From Arbacia lixula (Eukaryota; Echinodermata; Echinoidea; Arbacioida; Arbaciidae), in contig OZ022579.1 in NCBI GenBank assembly GCA_963669155.1, positions 17,884,978 through 17,948,977 on the forward strand: 64,000 nt of DNA. The letters are read 5' to 3'. Each line of letters begins with the position of its first letter. The stretch's first letter is position 1. Below are positions 33,786 to 47,000 of the stretch, piece after piece. Below the pieces are notes generated by a model. The model was not told where the DNA came from. It was given only the letters and a program-made list of their open reading frames with translations, and did no database searches. A program made the translations under genes and the position numbers.

Positions 33786-34817
33786 ACTCTCTGTTATGTA
33801 GCCAAGATCAGAGAGATAATTGACAGTGTGGGGACCTATACATGTAGATAATGCAAAGTGTATGCCAGATCAGAGAGAATCCATTCCATAAATATTTTGG
33901 TCCTCTTGTCAGAAGATGAATTATTGAAGCCTGTGATAGGATAGTGTGTGGCTGACAGTGCAAGTAGCTAGCTGATGAGGAGCATGCTAATCCCTTGAGC
34001 TTAGCGTCCATCAGAGACTAGCGGCCAACATGGATCAGGAAAGGTCTTTTACCTGGACGCATGTTCCTTAACTTAGACCTGTGGCCACTGGGGCTGGCTA
34101 TCTCATGCCAGTCATTGTGATAGGTTGGTTTTCTGTTGCAAAGATGGATATGGGTAGATAATATATCACCAACAAGGTTTACATTCAAGATCTTGTGCAG
34201 AGTCCACATGATAATTATCTGAATCATTAACAAATTAGAATGTAACAGTAAACCCTAACAACACATTGATTGAACAACAAATATGATATTGATTGATTGA
34301 TTGAACAACAATTGATTGGACAATTGATTGAGCAACAAATATGATATTTACACATTTTTTTAGAGTATATAATGTTCAGGTTCCTTGTTACGTCTGCAGC
34401 ATTATTGATTTTGCCAATTATAAAGATCTTTCTTAAGTGAATGATTAAATGTCTGGAAACATGTATTTTCTCAAACCATTAACATTCCTTTTTTTTACTG
34501 CTCTTCTTTCATACAAAGAATGCTTTGTTTTCATTTGGGCACAGTCAGTTCAATTTTGTTTACCCTAATTAAAAAAAAAATTAAGGGATATTCTATCCCG
34601 AAATTGAATTGAACAGGTTTGGAGCCACTGCCCGCATGACGCATGCTGTGTACAACACAATAAGATACACCCTTACTGCACTAAGCCAAGCCAAGCCAAG
34701 AAGAAATGTGGAAAATATAACAGTGAGTGGGATGCCTTCTCTGCTATATTGTTTAGGTGTCCTAATATGCAGTATTGCGCTGAGTCAACAGAAGATTGGT
34801 GCAATTTAATCTTAATT

Positions 34818-35160
34818 TACTCACTGCCATGTAGTGCAAATGCTCGATTATGGTGATATGCCTTCCCAGTTACTGCACTATCACAAAGCTGATAATAGAA
34901 GTAGGAGCTTGGGGTGTGTTTCTTGAAACAGCTACAGCGCTAAACTCAAATCTAGACACTAAGAACTGTTTGGACTTGGAGAAGCTTGGGGTGGGCGTCT
35001 AGTCACTGCCTTGTATTGCAAGTGGTCGATTACATTGATATATCTTCCCAATTACTGCATGATCACAAAGCTGATAATAGTAGGAGGATCTTGGGATGGG
35101 TTTCTTGAAACAGTGACAACACTACACTCAGTGCTAGACGCTAAACACTATTTTGACCCC
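34818..35160. repeat. Tandem direct duplication of ~185 bp
   Basis: CACTGCCATGTAGTGCAAATGCTCGATTA (34824) recurs as CACTGCCTTGTATTGCAAGTGGTCGATTA (35005). CACAAAGCTGATAATAG, GTTTCTTGAAACAG and CTAGACRCTAARMACT follow in both, in order, at the same offset. Diverged, non-coding. Confidence 0.8.
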
Positions 35161-36777
35161 AGTCCTGAATGCATTCATCTCTCACCCTGCTTCCACTCCA
35201 TACTATAGAATAGAAGAGCATTTGTTTCAAGATATGAACATTATCTCTACACTTGTTTATACAAACATATCTTTCACGTAAACAAAAGAACAACATAACA
35301 TGCTATCAACATATCATATCACCAATGACCAAGTGTAAAAATAATAAAATGTAGGCCATGTTTTGTAGGATATACAATGTTTAATGGAATATGTATATAG
35401 ACCATAGTTGATATGTTTAAAGTAATAATGTTGTATAGTATGCATCATTGATGTAAATGTTGAACAGAAAGTGCTTAGAGAGTTGTATAAAGATATTGAG
35501 CACTATATAAGAAATATATAATTACAAATCAATTAATCAGTACATTATGAAGCCCACAACAACCAGTATCATTAGCAATGCTACAATTGTCTCTAAGAAA
35601 TGAATGTGTACATTACAAAAACAAGCATTCGCAAGGCATGATTGTATCCCAGAGTAAGAGTTTGTGCCGGGGTGAAGAGTAAGCATCATTTTTGAGAAAG
35701 CCGCCCCTGTAAGTGATGTAGATTGGACAATCTCCGGCACACTGCAGCTGTAATATGATTAGGGAGGGAGAGGGTGCCGCGGGCCACAGCTGTGCGAACA
35801 ACTATCACTTCTAGCGCTGCAGGGTGGGATGCCTTCTGTGGCTGGTAAGCTTAGGATATTAGGTGGGGAGTCTTGTCGGAGGAGTTGTACCCCCCCCCCT
35901 CCAATTGATTTTGAGAAAAGAGAGCCTTCCTGCATCATATTGCAGTTATTTGAACTTGGCAGTGAATGTTTGAATGTGTCTTAATACTACTGATGGCAGT
36001 GCTGATAACAATAGACTTGGGCTATCGATTGACGTCGGGAATGGTAGGATTGCGATCGTGAAGTGAACACAATATGGATCTTACTCAGTCAATATTCACA
36101 CCATGATGATTTTATTAACATTAATACCTGCACAGTATTACTGTTTGAATACAATAGTAACATGATGAAAGATATTTGATTGTAGATGTACATGTATTGT
36201 AGTTGCGAATAAGGACCAAAATGGCACAAGTGCTAGTCAAGTATTAATTGGCTTCGTGAATTTACACACATTTTTCAGTATAAGCCTCTCAGAGAGGTTT
36301 TCCTATTGGATTCCTCAAGACTGCAGTAGTTAACATCTTGAATTTGTATTGATTTCATTGAAGTCAATTTGGTTTTAAGGTTGTTTTATCCGAAATTGTG
36401 TGCTGAATTTGCCTCTATTTCAAACTGGAAGGGGTACAAGATACAAGATGCAAGATATTTCATTCAGTCCAAAATCATGGAAAAGTGCTTTCCACCAGCA
36501 CAATACCATGACAATGCAATACATATGTAGCAGTATTATAGGTGCCTATTAACAATGAGTTGGAAAAATCACATTTAAACAAGGTGGTAATTCACCTGTG
36601 CAATCGTAGGTTATTTTCTATATGCGAAATAGTAATTACAGGCTGAAAAATAGATCATATTTTCACAATATTTTCATGATATTGCACCATCCCACCTACC
36701 TTTTATATGCCTTCCTAACAAGATTATTTATGGCATGATTAAACAATTAAACAGTGCCTCGCAATGTCCAAACACTA
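35161..36777. other. No gene recognised
   Basis: AT-rich non-coding sequence with a short C-run (35889-35899). No exon or transposon termini could be supported. Confidence 0.4.
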
Positions 36778-37014
36778 TGCACTATAGCTCAAAGGAATTG
36801 ACATCGCGGAAAGGGAAAGGAAAGAAAGGGAAGGGACTGCAGTTTTAAACCATGTTTTATTTTGTCTAGTTCAGTATGAAATGTGATGCTTTTTAGGCTA
36901 AACCATCGTGTTTCATGCTGAACTGGACAAAATATACCGCAGTTTAAAACTGCGGCCCCTTCCCTTTCTTCCCTTTCCCTTTACCCGATGCCAATTCCTT
37001 TGAGCTGTAGTGTA
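36778..37014. mobile_element. Family A foldback MITE, copy 5
   Basis: TGCACTATAGCTCAAAGGAA at the left and TTCCTTTGAGCTGTAGTGTA at the right, with the central TTCAGTATGAAATGTGATG mirrored by CATCGTGTTTCATGCTGAA. 237 bp, slightly more diverged in the left arm than the other copies. Confidence 0.9.
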
Positions 37015-37724
37015 CACGCGGTGTCAACGGTTGCATTTCAACTCCACTCTCCACACGAAACACACAGGAATAGTATCCCATGCCTCACATCACACAAAGA
37101 CTTTTCCAATAAATTATGAGATTATTAGATTGTGAATTGTCTGTAATTTTATTAAACTGGAACATAAAGCACATTTATACTGAGTTGTTGCCTGAAGCAA
37201 CTGTTCTGATTAGATATCAAAGAAGTGATGGTCCCGTTTAAGTGGGTCAAACTCATGCCTGGAATATGGGGGAAGTCAGAAATGTTTTTTTTACGTGCAT
37301 TAGAAATCAAGTGACGAATATAGTGATTTATTATCCACATAATTTTTAGCTCTCCTCATTTATGCACATAGAGTTTGATTTAAGTGGTATTTGAGACTTA
37401 ATTTTAGTTGGTGTAAGAAAAGAATAGGCTAGGAAAACAGAAAAAGTAGGATGTAAGATAGATTCATAATGATATCAATTCTTGCATAAGGAATAGCTAC
37501 TATATCCACAGAAAAATAGATATTTTTTTTTTTAGATCTAGGTTAGATATACAGATTTCTGTGCAAACATAGACTGGCATTATTGGGACTAGCCATACCT
37601 AAAGAATGATATATCTTTTTCCCAGAAATTTGTTGTTGTAACAATGAGAGTAGAATCTGTTACAGGTTTATAGTCCTAATGATTTCTTACTTTTGATGTT
37701 AGATAGTAGAATCTGTGCATTAAA

Positions 37725-38035
37725 GAAAGGGTAGCCAATTGCAAAAGTCATGAAACTCAGCAGGAATCAGCAGTATACCCTAACAGTACCACATATGAAA
37801 TCTCAAAGCCATAGCTTCACAAACCTATTCAGGAAAAGTGAAAAACTATCCCTGTTTGAAATGTTTGATATGCTTCCTTTTGTATCAACTATAATCTGCA
37901 TTCATTGTATTGTAATGCTTAGTTATCGCTCATTAGGCCTCAATGTTCTTATACTGTATTTTCTTCCATTTTCTGTGTTTTCAATTAAATTCTATTTTGT
38001 TTACTGGAAGCTGTAAAAGGGCTTCCCTGTTTTTA
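37725..38035. repeat. Dispersed repeat M, copy 1
   Basis: Blocks shared in order with 44750-45215: CAAAAGTCATGAAACTCA, GAATCAGCAGTATACCCTAA, TATGAAATCTCA, TTCACAAACCT-TTCAGGAAAA, TGAAAAACTA, TTTCTGTGTTTT and AAAAGGGCTTCCCTGTTTTTAA. No protein conserved between the copies. Confidence 0.65.
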
Positions 38036-38276
38036 ACTGCTAGAATGCGTACATTGAGCTTTCGGGGGCTACTTTTTGAGCACATTGGCCGATTTTAACC
38101 ACAATTTTTCATTGTGTCTATGGGAATTTAGGGGGCTCTTTTAGCATTTTGGGGGTGAAATCACCCAGAGCCCCCGTGTATTTTTTTCCTGTATTGAGCC
38201 CAAGTAGTTAATGCAATCTGAGAAGCACAAATAACACAGTAGAATTGATCATATTTCAAGGAAAAATAAATACATA

Positions 38277-38649
38277 TTAAAGGGCATATACTGTACTGGG
38301 AAGGCAAAAAAGCATTCGAAATGTAATTGTTAGCAATCTTCTTGCCATTGGTCTTAAATTCATATATTGACCATTTTAGAAGCTTGCTGAAAGTTATTTG
38401 CCCTCAAATGATCTACATTTGGAGTAATGAGTGATTAAATCACAAATCCTCAAAATGTTTGGGCCGAACATTTTGAGGATTTAATCATTAATCATTAATT
38501 ACTCCATATGTGTATCATTTCAGGGCAAATAACTTTCAGCAAGCTTCTAAAATGGTCAATACATGAATTTAAGAACAATGGCATGAAGATTGATAACAAT
38601 TCCATTTTGAATGCTTTTTTGCCTTCCCAGTACAGTATATGCCCTTTAA
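38277..38649. mobile_element. Family B foldback MITE, copy 2 (TTAA-flanked, complete)
   Basis: TTAA at 38277-38280 and 38646-38649 flanks a 365-bp element with ends AGGGCATATACTGTACTGGG and CCCAGTACAGTATATGCCCT. The arms are nearly fully complementary and meet at CCTCAAAATGTTTGGGCCGA. The perfect TTAA duplication shows the target length directly. Confidence 0.95.
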
Positions 38650-39296
38650 ACAGCTATCAATCGATCTAATTGCAGAGATTCTTCAGCCCATTCTGTGAAC
38701 TCACTTGTATACATCTTCTGCTGGTTGATTTGCATTAATTTCTTGGCCGGCCATAGGACAAAGACATTTTATTATGTAGGATTAAAGGTGCAGGAGGGCA
38801 GAGTCATTATACTAGCCGACTGTGTGCAGACAGATATCTTTAGATGTCTTTCTGTCCATCTTTGTCTTTCTCCATCTCTCCCTCTTTCTATTCTCATGTA
38901 GACTCAACACTTGACTTGTCAAAAAGCTGATTATCCAAGTGCCATATCACACTTGTCGTGCTTACAAAATTCAAGAAGAAAAAGTGAAATATGTTACAGA
39001 ATGTGTAGCAATGATATACAGCCTGTCTATATACCTATATACCTATATATGATCTCACTACCTGATTGTTTGCTGATGAAACAGGAAACCAAAGAATGAT
39101 TGTATGTGTTTGCCTCCTGTGCCAGAGCGAATTGTCTGGCCATAATGGCCTATTATAATATCATTATTGCAGCAGGAGCCATCTTCGCTGCCTTTCTTTA
39201 ACGACCTGGCGAGATGGAGGCAGATCGTACCGCGTCCCCATAGATTGCTCATCAGAGACGGGACGTGGGATTGCAATCTACCCAAATGACACTGCC

Positions 39297-39323
39297 CTCA
39301 CACACACACACACACACACACAC
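39297..39323. repeat. (CA)n microsatellite
   Basis: About twelve uninterrupted CA units. A simple repeat. Confidence 0.95.
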
Positions 39324-40939
39324 CAAGACCCGCACACATAGAGACGCAGATAGTTCAATAGAGAGAGTGGGATAGAGAAGGGGGGCTGTTTGATATTCCT
39401 CCCCCAAATCGGAAACCGGACCGCTTTGGTTTCGCATTTACGTCCTGCCGCTCCTTGTGGTTGCGTCCGCATCTCCCTCACGCCTCGCTAGGCGGGCCAG
39501 TTGTTGCAGCGTCGGCTGACTTTTAAATAGTTAACTAACTTAAAGCCCAACACCGACATCTTAATTTTGTGGGAAAGAGATCGAGAGCTTATCAGCTACC
39601 ACCTGCTTCTGCCTATTGGTCGGCCCACGCCCCGAATTGCTGTGTGTGTAGATAGCAGGAGAGGGATGGGATGGGATGACGTAGACATCCAACTCACGTT
39701 TGTATCCAACTCTCTGCGGCTTCCCAGAGTGCACCGTCATCATCAAGCGATCCCGCTACATTTTTTTCTAGGAGAAAGTTTGTTGAATTATGATTGGGTC
39801 ATGATTTTTCTGCCTGACGTAATTTTTAGCAATTACATCATGGATGGATTGGTAACATGCATCACTGCGAGTAGCACCTGCTGTGCAAGATTCTGAAGAT
39901 TAGGTATCCTGAATAGATGTAACAATGCTGCAACATGAAATCTTACTTCTCCTCTCATGCATCTATGGAGATTGTTTGTTCTTCATTATTATGAGGTAAT
40001 ACTTGTGAGCTCTAAAGCTGGAACTATTATGCAGGAATTGAAACTTTCCTCTTTGCTGATATCTTTTTGATTCCATCCCCCTTCAGGATTGCATCGACTT
40101 TACTCATCATTAAGCGTCTTTGCTGACCCGAGTTGTTCTCTGTGCAATAAAAGATTAGTCTTAACTTGACTTATTATTAAGGCAGAAGACATGACTTCAC
40201 TAATTTAACTGTTCACAGCAGTGTCGACTTTTTGTTATGTTTTGATTCCTAAACTGAAACCTATCCCTTCTGTACCAGAACATAAAAATGGACTTGTCTT
40301 CTACAGATGATTGGACTATAGAACTTGCTATATAACATTTTAAATAGTAGAGTCTTGAACAAAACAACATCATTTCCTGTCCTTCTACCACCATTGTGGG
40401 CACCTATAACCCATGCATCAAGCGAAGATCATCACCAGAGATTCAAAACATAAACGAAGAGTGCATCATATTAACTTATGAAAAGGAAAGTTGTATTCAG
40501 CTCGAGTCGTCAAGAATTCTTGTGATTTGTGTTTGATCTTTATTACGGAAGAAGCAAAAGTAAACAAGCAGCTTCTTATCATGCAATAAGCAGCTATTTG
40601 TGGTTCAAAGGCAAATGGAAAGTGGGACTTAAATGGACCTGTGTGTAACAAAGTAACACTGAACTATTACATCAGCAAATCTTCTCGCAACTGGGTGATC
40701 TATAAGCATCTCTCTTTCAGAAGAAGACTAAAAATATAAACAAGAGGTTGTGATGGAATAAGTTGCTCCTGTACATCACCGCATCACCTCCTTCTACCCT
40801 ACAGCAAGATGAAAGACCACCCTATGAGAAGTGTGTGTAGTACATATGCGAAAACACTCCTGAGTGACGCATGACGATTACCCCAGTTAGCCTCTGACTC
40901 TGTTTTCTAATCGGCCGTTATCTTGCTTTGACCCCCACC
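39324..40939 (+). promoter_or_regulatory. Presumed upstream region and 5' UTR of the rhomboid short isoform
   Basis: GC content rises at 39400-39520 (including GGCGGGCC, a GC-box-like element at 39493-39500) and falls again toward the ATG. An in-frame TGA at 40895 precedes the ATG, with no acceptor-like AG between it and the start, so the first exon probably extends 5' of 40895. No TATA box or transcription start could be placed. Confidence 0.3.
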
Positions 40940-41068
40940 ATGCCTGCCCACGACTCGTTTGCGATGCACGACACCCGGACCCATCTCTTGCTTGCCTCCA
41001 ACAACCACCTGGATGTGGCTGATACTACCCTGGCCTGCCTGCAGAAATGGAAGCCCTTGTTCGATAAG
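40940..41068 (+). CDS. Rhomboid exon 1 (start codon)
   Basis: 43 codons, MPAHDSFAMHDTRT... to KWKPLFDK, then the donor AAG|GTAAGT. WKPLFDK aligns with the residues just before the first EF-hand in vertebrate RHBDL3, so the end of the exon is certain. The first 35 codons show no conservation I can recognise. A pyrimidine-containing stretch ending GCCTGCAG at 41037-41044 looks like a phase-0 acceptor, so a transcript could instead enter at 41045. Confidence 0.8.
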
Positions 41069-44000
41069 GTAAGTCCATTCAAAGAGTATTGATTGTTTGG
41101 CAGAAAGATCATAGGTGATATAATCTTTTGTTACTCTTTGTTACTCTCTGTGGTAATAACATTGATTGTTCAATCTGTTAGATTATGAACAAAGATAGTG
41201 TTGCAGCCTGGAAAGCTGTAGATTAAGGTTAAGTCTAAGATGGTCTTCTTTTTCTTTGTTCATTTTCTAATGGATTGATCAATTAATCTCATCACTACGA
41301 ATAGTAACAACAAAACAATGATTAGATTAATGTAAATCCATATGTGTGATTTGGCAGTCACTTCATGGAGGTAGACTGGTGAAAGTTTGGGTAAAATTCC
41401 TGAAAGGTCAAAGATCAATGACCCTCACCCCAAATTGGCTAATTTTAAACAAACTTGATACAAGATCGATTGAGACAGATTGGTTAGATTGGAAGTCAAA
41501 GAAGTAAGAGGTCAAATGTCAATGAACATTGCTAAACTTGGCTAAACATGAAAAAACAGAATGTGATATTTTCATTTCACATAGGAATTGAATGGAACAT
41601 TCCCCACCAAACATACACATTTTCTGAGAATAAATCTAAATAGACTGTAACAAAGAGGTGGAGGCATATTTATCGACTGTGTGGCAGTCGAATTGCTCTA
41701 GTTTAGTGATAGAATCATGAATAAACTGTGCACTTGCTGGACTTGAAATTTGGGACAATTGATCAAGAGGAACTAAAAGCCTTCAGGCTGTGTGTAATTG
41801 CCTGATAGACAGAAGCTGCTACAGGGTATGTCCATCATCAAAATCAAATTGTCCGTATCAGCAGAGTGGTTTTTCTCGAATCTTTTCAATTACTTGAAAC
41901 AGAAGATGACCCAAATAGGGCACATTCCAATTTTCAATTTCACATCAGATCTTTCGAAGTACATGTAAACCCACCACCCTTTTGGAACTTATTTGCCATT
42001 ATCCTTCCTGTCACATTATAGAGAGAAATTATTCCTTTAAACCTTAAGTCATTAACACTGAAATGATCGTGCAGAGACACTACTGGTATTTTCCTGTTAG
42101 AATGGTCTAATAGTCTAAACAGAAAAAGTAATGAAGTGACACAAATTCAAAATAAAGTACAGGGGAAAGGGAAAGATAGCTTTAAAAATGAACATAGTCG
42201 CCAGAATGCTTGCAAACTGGTACTCTGGTAAGCGTTTTGAAGTAATTTCCAAGACATGTACGCGTGTATATTCTCTTTTCCAACCTTCATCTGTGTTCTG
42301 TGTGTAATAACAATGTGTTTCCCCCTCCTGTAGATGGGTGAATGGAGAATCTTTGCTCTTAGCACCATATGTCATAATTAGGTGACCTATGAATAGTTTC
42401 AGAGTTCTTGATCAGGATTTTCAAATGCTGAGAACTAAATTGAGTTATTATATCAAAGGTTTCAGCACACTTTTACCAACACATTTCTCTGGATTCTCAG
42501 TTTGTATACAACTGCACCTTAAACTTTAATTCCTTATAGGGTGCAATTAAAGGGTTCCTAAATCAGAAAACTTAGTTCCCACTTATCTATGTAAAATTAT
42601 CCACTGAAACTAATTTTTTTGCCGCAACAAAGCATCAGTTTGACAAAAATTTGGAAAAAGCACACCTCCAAGTGATGTTAGAGGGGTCAGATGCTATATA
42701 AGACTCCATTGTTTAACAGTAGACCATTTTCGTAATGTATTCACAATTTTCCCCCTAACTGCGTAGTAACACGTTATTGCATTCACCTGTATCTTGTGAT
42801 TCAGATTCAATGGATGGTAAGCACTTTGAATCTATTAGTTGTTGCTACTCAGACAAACCTCGTTCAAGCTTTGGGGTTCCCATTGGTAACGTATTGTTAG
42901 AATGGTATGAATAAAATATTTTATTCACGCCGTTGGCATTTATGGCATTTTGACTTTTCTGACGTCACTGGAGGTGTGCGTTTTTTCAAATTTTCGTCAA
43001 AATGAGACTTAAGTGCGGCAAACAAATATGAAATTCGTTTTACTGGATGATTTTACATAGATAAGTAGGAACTTATTTTCTAATTTAGTAACCCTTTAAA
43101 GGGCATATACTGTACTGGGAAGGCAAAAAAGCCTTCAAACGGTAATCGTTAACAATCTTCTTGCCAATGGTCTTAAATTCATGTATTGTCTATTTTAGAT
43201 GCTTGCTGAAAGTTATCTGCCCTCATATGATTCACATTTGGAGTAATGAGCAATTAGTAATTAAATCCTCAAAATGTTCAGGCCGAACATTTTGAGGATT
43301 TGTGATTCAATCAGTAATTACTCCAAATGTAGATCAGTTGAGGGCAGATAACTTTCAGCAAGCATCTAAAATAGACAATACATGAATTTAAGACCATTGG
43401 CAAGAAGATTGCTAACAATTACGTTTTTAAAGGCTTTTTTGCCTTCCCAGAACAGTATACGCCCTTTGAGCCACACTCCTCTGTTTACTGAATCTCAAAG
43501 ACAAATATTAACATCCTCACTGGACCAGGATTCATAAAGCCCGAAAATCTAAAACAAGGCAACAGATTTCCTATGATTATATGATTGAATATCATACAAT
43601 GAAAGAACATGAAGTCAGATATATGCAGAACCTTATTAACACAATTCACGGTGAGTTTTCTGCTTGTATATAACTCCACCTGTCATTGTGGTCTGGCTAC
43701 CCTTGCCACACCATCATCTGGTGTTGATTGTGGCCGCCCAGAACATGGCATCATGCTGTGTTGTAGCTACAATACCAGCAGGACGACTGGTTCTGAGGAG
43801 CGCAATTCTAAGAAATGTGTATACAGGGAACAATTCCTGTACCCCTAGTCTAGAAATGGGAATCCCTCTGCCCGCTAGTTATATTCATCAGCCCCTCCCC
43901 CATCCCCTTCCCTCTTGATATAAACTTATCAAGATTTGATTAAAGAATGGGTAATTAAATCTCCCCCCCCCCCGTTACAAAATTCAAGTAATTTATATTC

Positions 44001-47000
44001 ATGAGTTCCTTCTCCAACCCTACCCCCCTCACCCCTTGATATGTTCTTACTTATTATAATTTGAGGGAAGAATGGTGCATGAAATCTCCCTTTGCCTGTG
44101 AAATTCAATCAATGCTTTTGGTAATATGATGCCAAGATGTACTTATTTCACACTTTTGCTCTATTCCAGTGAGCTTGTAATTAACCACAGCAAGGAGGCA
44201 TGCATTGCTTGGGAGAATCAATAGAGCTAAAGCAAGTCAGAGTCAAGAGATCAAAGACATACCAAAGACAAGATGAATGACCTCATTACGACACCTCCTG
44301 ACCCCATTTTTGAAATTGGTCCAGATTGTCTTTCTCTGTGTCTTTCATCCCGTCCCATCCCCCATCTTGCACAAACGTGAATGGCATCCCCTGTTGATAA
44401 ATGGCATGTCGAGCTTTCTCACACCCTCCAACGGGATTGGTCATTATCCGCCAAGATCGGCATGCAAGAATGATGAGGCAATCCGTAGTCTGTGTACGGC
44501 CAACGTAGGGTGATGGATGGTGCGAGGAGAGAGGTACCCCTTTGCCGATCAATTAATAATCACCCTGCCACTCCCACTAGGTGTAAGCACATCTTGCGAC
44601 AGGATAGAGAGTGGTGAGAGACACGTGAGGTTGGTCAAGAAGGAGGAACGGAGTGATGAGTCGGACAAGGGAAAGATGTAATGAGGAGGCAAAGACATGG
44701 ACAGTCAGAGACCCCCTGAGTAACCATTGAAATAGTAGTGAAAGTCATTAAAAAAAGGGCAGGCCTTTAACAAAAGTCATGAAACTCACCATGAATCAGC
44801 AGTATACCCTAAAGATAATGTGTATGAAATCTCACATTCATACCTTCGCAAACCTCTTCAGGAAAACTGAAAAACGAGCCTTGGTTATGTTTCAAACAAA
44901 GCGACCATAGTCTAAATTCCTATACCATATTGCACCACCCAATGTAATTTGCAGAGGTGCACCCCTCTTATCACTGTGAGCAGAGAGCCGCGATACATGC
45001 TGTTATGGTCTCTAAACTCTAAGCTAGAGGCTTTGGGTGCTCCGCCCAAAACGTACTTGCAATCTAGCAAGCAATGTAATTCAGTTTCAGCAAGTCAGTT
45101 TCCAGCTCTATTATTAGGAGGGATTCAAAGTGCTTATACAGTATTTACTTCCAATTTCTGTCGTTTTTAACAAAATTACATTTTTTGACTTTTAAAAGGG
45201 CTGGCATGTTTTTAATCTATCCCCCATTCACACAGAAGTAAATGTTGTTGTGTCTATATGACATATAGAAATGTACCTGAGGTAACCTATTCAGATACTG
45301 AGCAACATATCTTAATCTGCTCTATGGACAATAGACGACAGGCTATAAATAAACTTAAAATTCCTTATAGGGTGCAATTAAGCCACACCTCTTTGGTTCC
45401 TGCAGTTCTGTGGCAAATTTTGACATCCTAACTGGACCAGGGTTCATGGAGCCCCAAAATCTAAACGTAAGCAATGGGTTAAAAGATGCCCTCTGTAAAC
45501 ATGGTATATTAAAGGAATGCTCAGTCAAATATGCAGAACCGTTTATTAACACAATGCACAGTCAGTTGTTTCGGGTGTCGCGACCCGCAAGATCTTATCG
45601 GCCAGAAGCATCATGAATTATAAATGACACTGTGAAGGCAGTTGCTAGTGGATTATCATGTGTGATACCCAATGGCCATTGTTGTGTTCAGGATTAATTA
45701 TCTGATACTCACACCACGGACCCTCACACATCTTTAAGATCCATTTATGTCCAAAATTGAAAATATCATTGAATATCTAGGATAATTACAAGAATAATAA
45801 TTGATGAAGTGACACAAAACATTACTTGTAAATAATTTGCCGTCCTTTGAGTTAAAGTTGTGTAAATTTTAGCTTCATGCGATTGAAACTCATTTTTCAA
45901 AAAAGTCAAAAGTTTTTTTTATCGCCTTCATGTAGTAGTAGTGTACTTAGTGATAAAGCAGGGAGTCATGAAATAATGAACGAAACCTTGCAGGGGGCGA
46001 ACACGGGGAGGTAGATGTATTACTCCACACAGATTGACTCACTCAAATTGGGACATCAAACCCTCACGCGAAGTCAAGCAGACAATGTCTTTGGATACAG
46101 TATATGGTCGCTCAGGATATGTGAGCTTGAATAAGCAAAGCTGAGACAGGTTTGCGGGAGATCAGAGCATCTCGTATGGACAGCGTTATTGACACCCACA
46201 CAAAAGGAACCATTTCACTCCAATGAATTTAACATCATTCTATAGATAGGTCCACGCTACAGTCAAAGGCAGCGCGTGGAGTCATTCATCGCGCTACAAC
46301 CAATATCAATTTACCAGTAGATCACATGTTTATTCATGCAAATGATACTTCTGATGAAAAAAACAACATGATGAATGCCTTTGAATTTGTAATGGAGAAG
46401 CTGGCGACAGGATTTTGATGAGCGGAGCTGCGAAGTATGAGAACACTGATTCGTGTAAGAATGGCTCTGTTTTGAAATTTCCCCCCATAATTTTTCCTCA
46501 GCTACTCGAAGAAGTTGATGAGCTAAATGTTGTCGGGTGGCAACTGTGTTCAATCATATTTCCCTCTGTGAGCTCAAAGAAGGGGCTGCTTCTTCTCCCT
46601 CATTTTCAATGGGTTTTTGACTTCTTGTGGCACACAAGGAAAAGTGCTACATGTGCATTAGTCATGTTTTAATTTGAAGATTGGTCTAGTCTGAGAAGAT
46701 CTTCCAAAAGAAAAATTAAAAAGCTTTGAGAGCAATCAGTTACCCAGATATTTGTTTGTTACTTCCATTGACACAATCTTTATTGTTAATCAGGTATTTT
46801 TGTCTTAAGCTTTACTTGAATTGAATTCTTGTGCTTAAATCAGATATTCTAATAAGCTATTTAAAGTCTATTGTTTAATATATATATTTCAATGAACTAT
46901 TGTATTGTAGGGATTTGGTGTGTTGTCTCCTGCCTTAAAATTTTTCAGTTGGCCTCTTTAAAGATTTAGAGTTCAAGTGATCCTTAGTGCGGCCACAATC

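Larger units (their letters stand above)
42519..43650. repeat. Dispersed repeat L, copy 1, split at TTAA by two MITEs
   Basis: The left part ends TTCCTTATAGGGTGCAATTAA (42530-42550). The right part resumes at 43470 with GCCACACTCCTCTGTTTACT and continues ACATCCTCACTGGACCAGGA and TATGCAGAACC-TTATTAACAC. The uninterrupted copy at 45361-45600 shows these two parts are contiguous across a single TTAA (45378-45381). Confidence 0.8.

Noticed and set aside
33398-33787. Arg/Glu-rich frame crossing the gap
   Set aside because: Half of it is N and the other half is a polypyrimidine tract read backwards.
43466-43469. TTGA as evidence that family B uses a different target
   Set aside because: The other copies show TTAA on both sides or in empty sites, so a single substitution after insertion explains it better.
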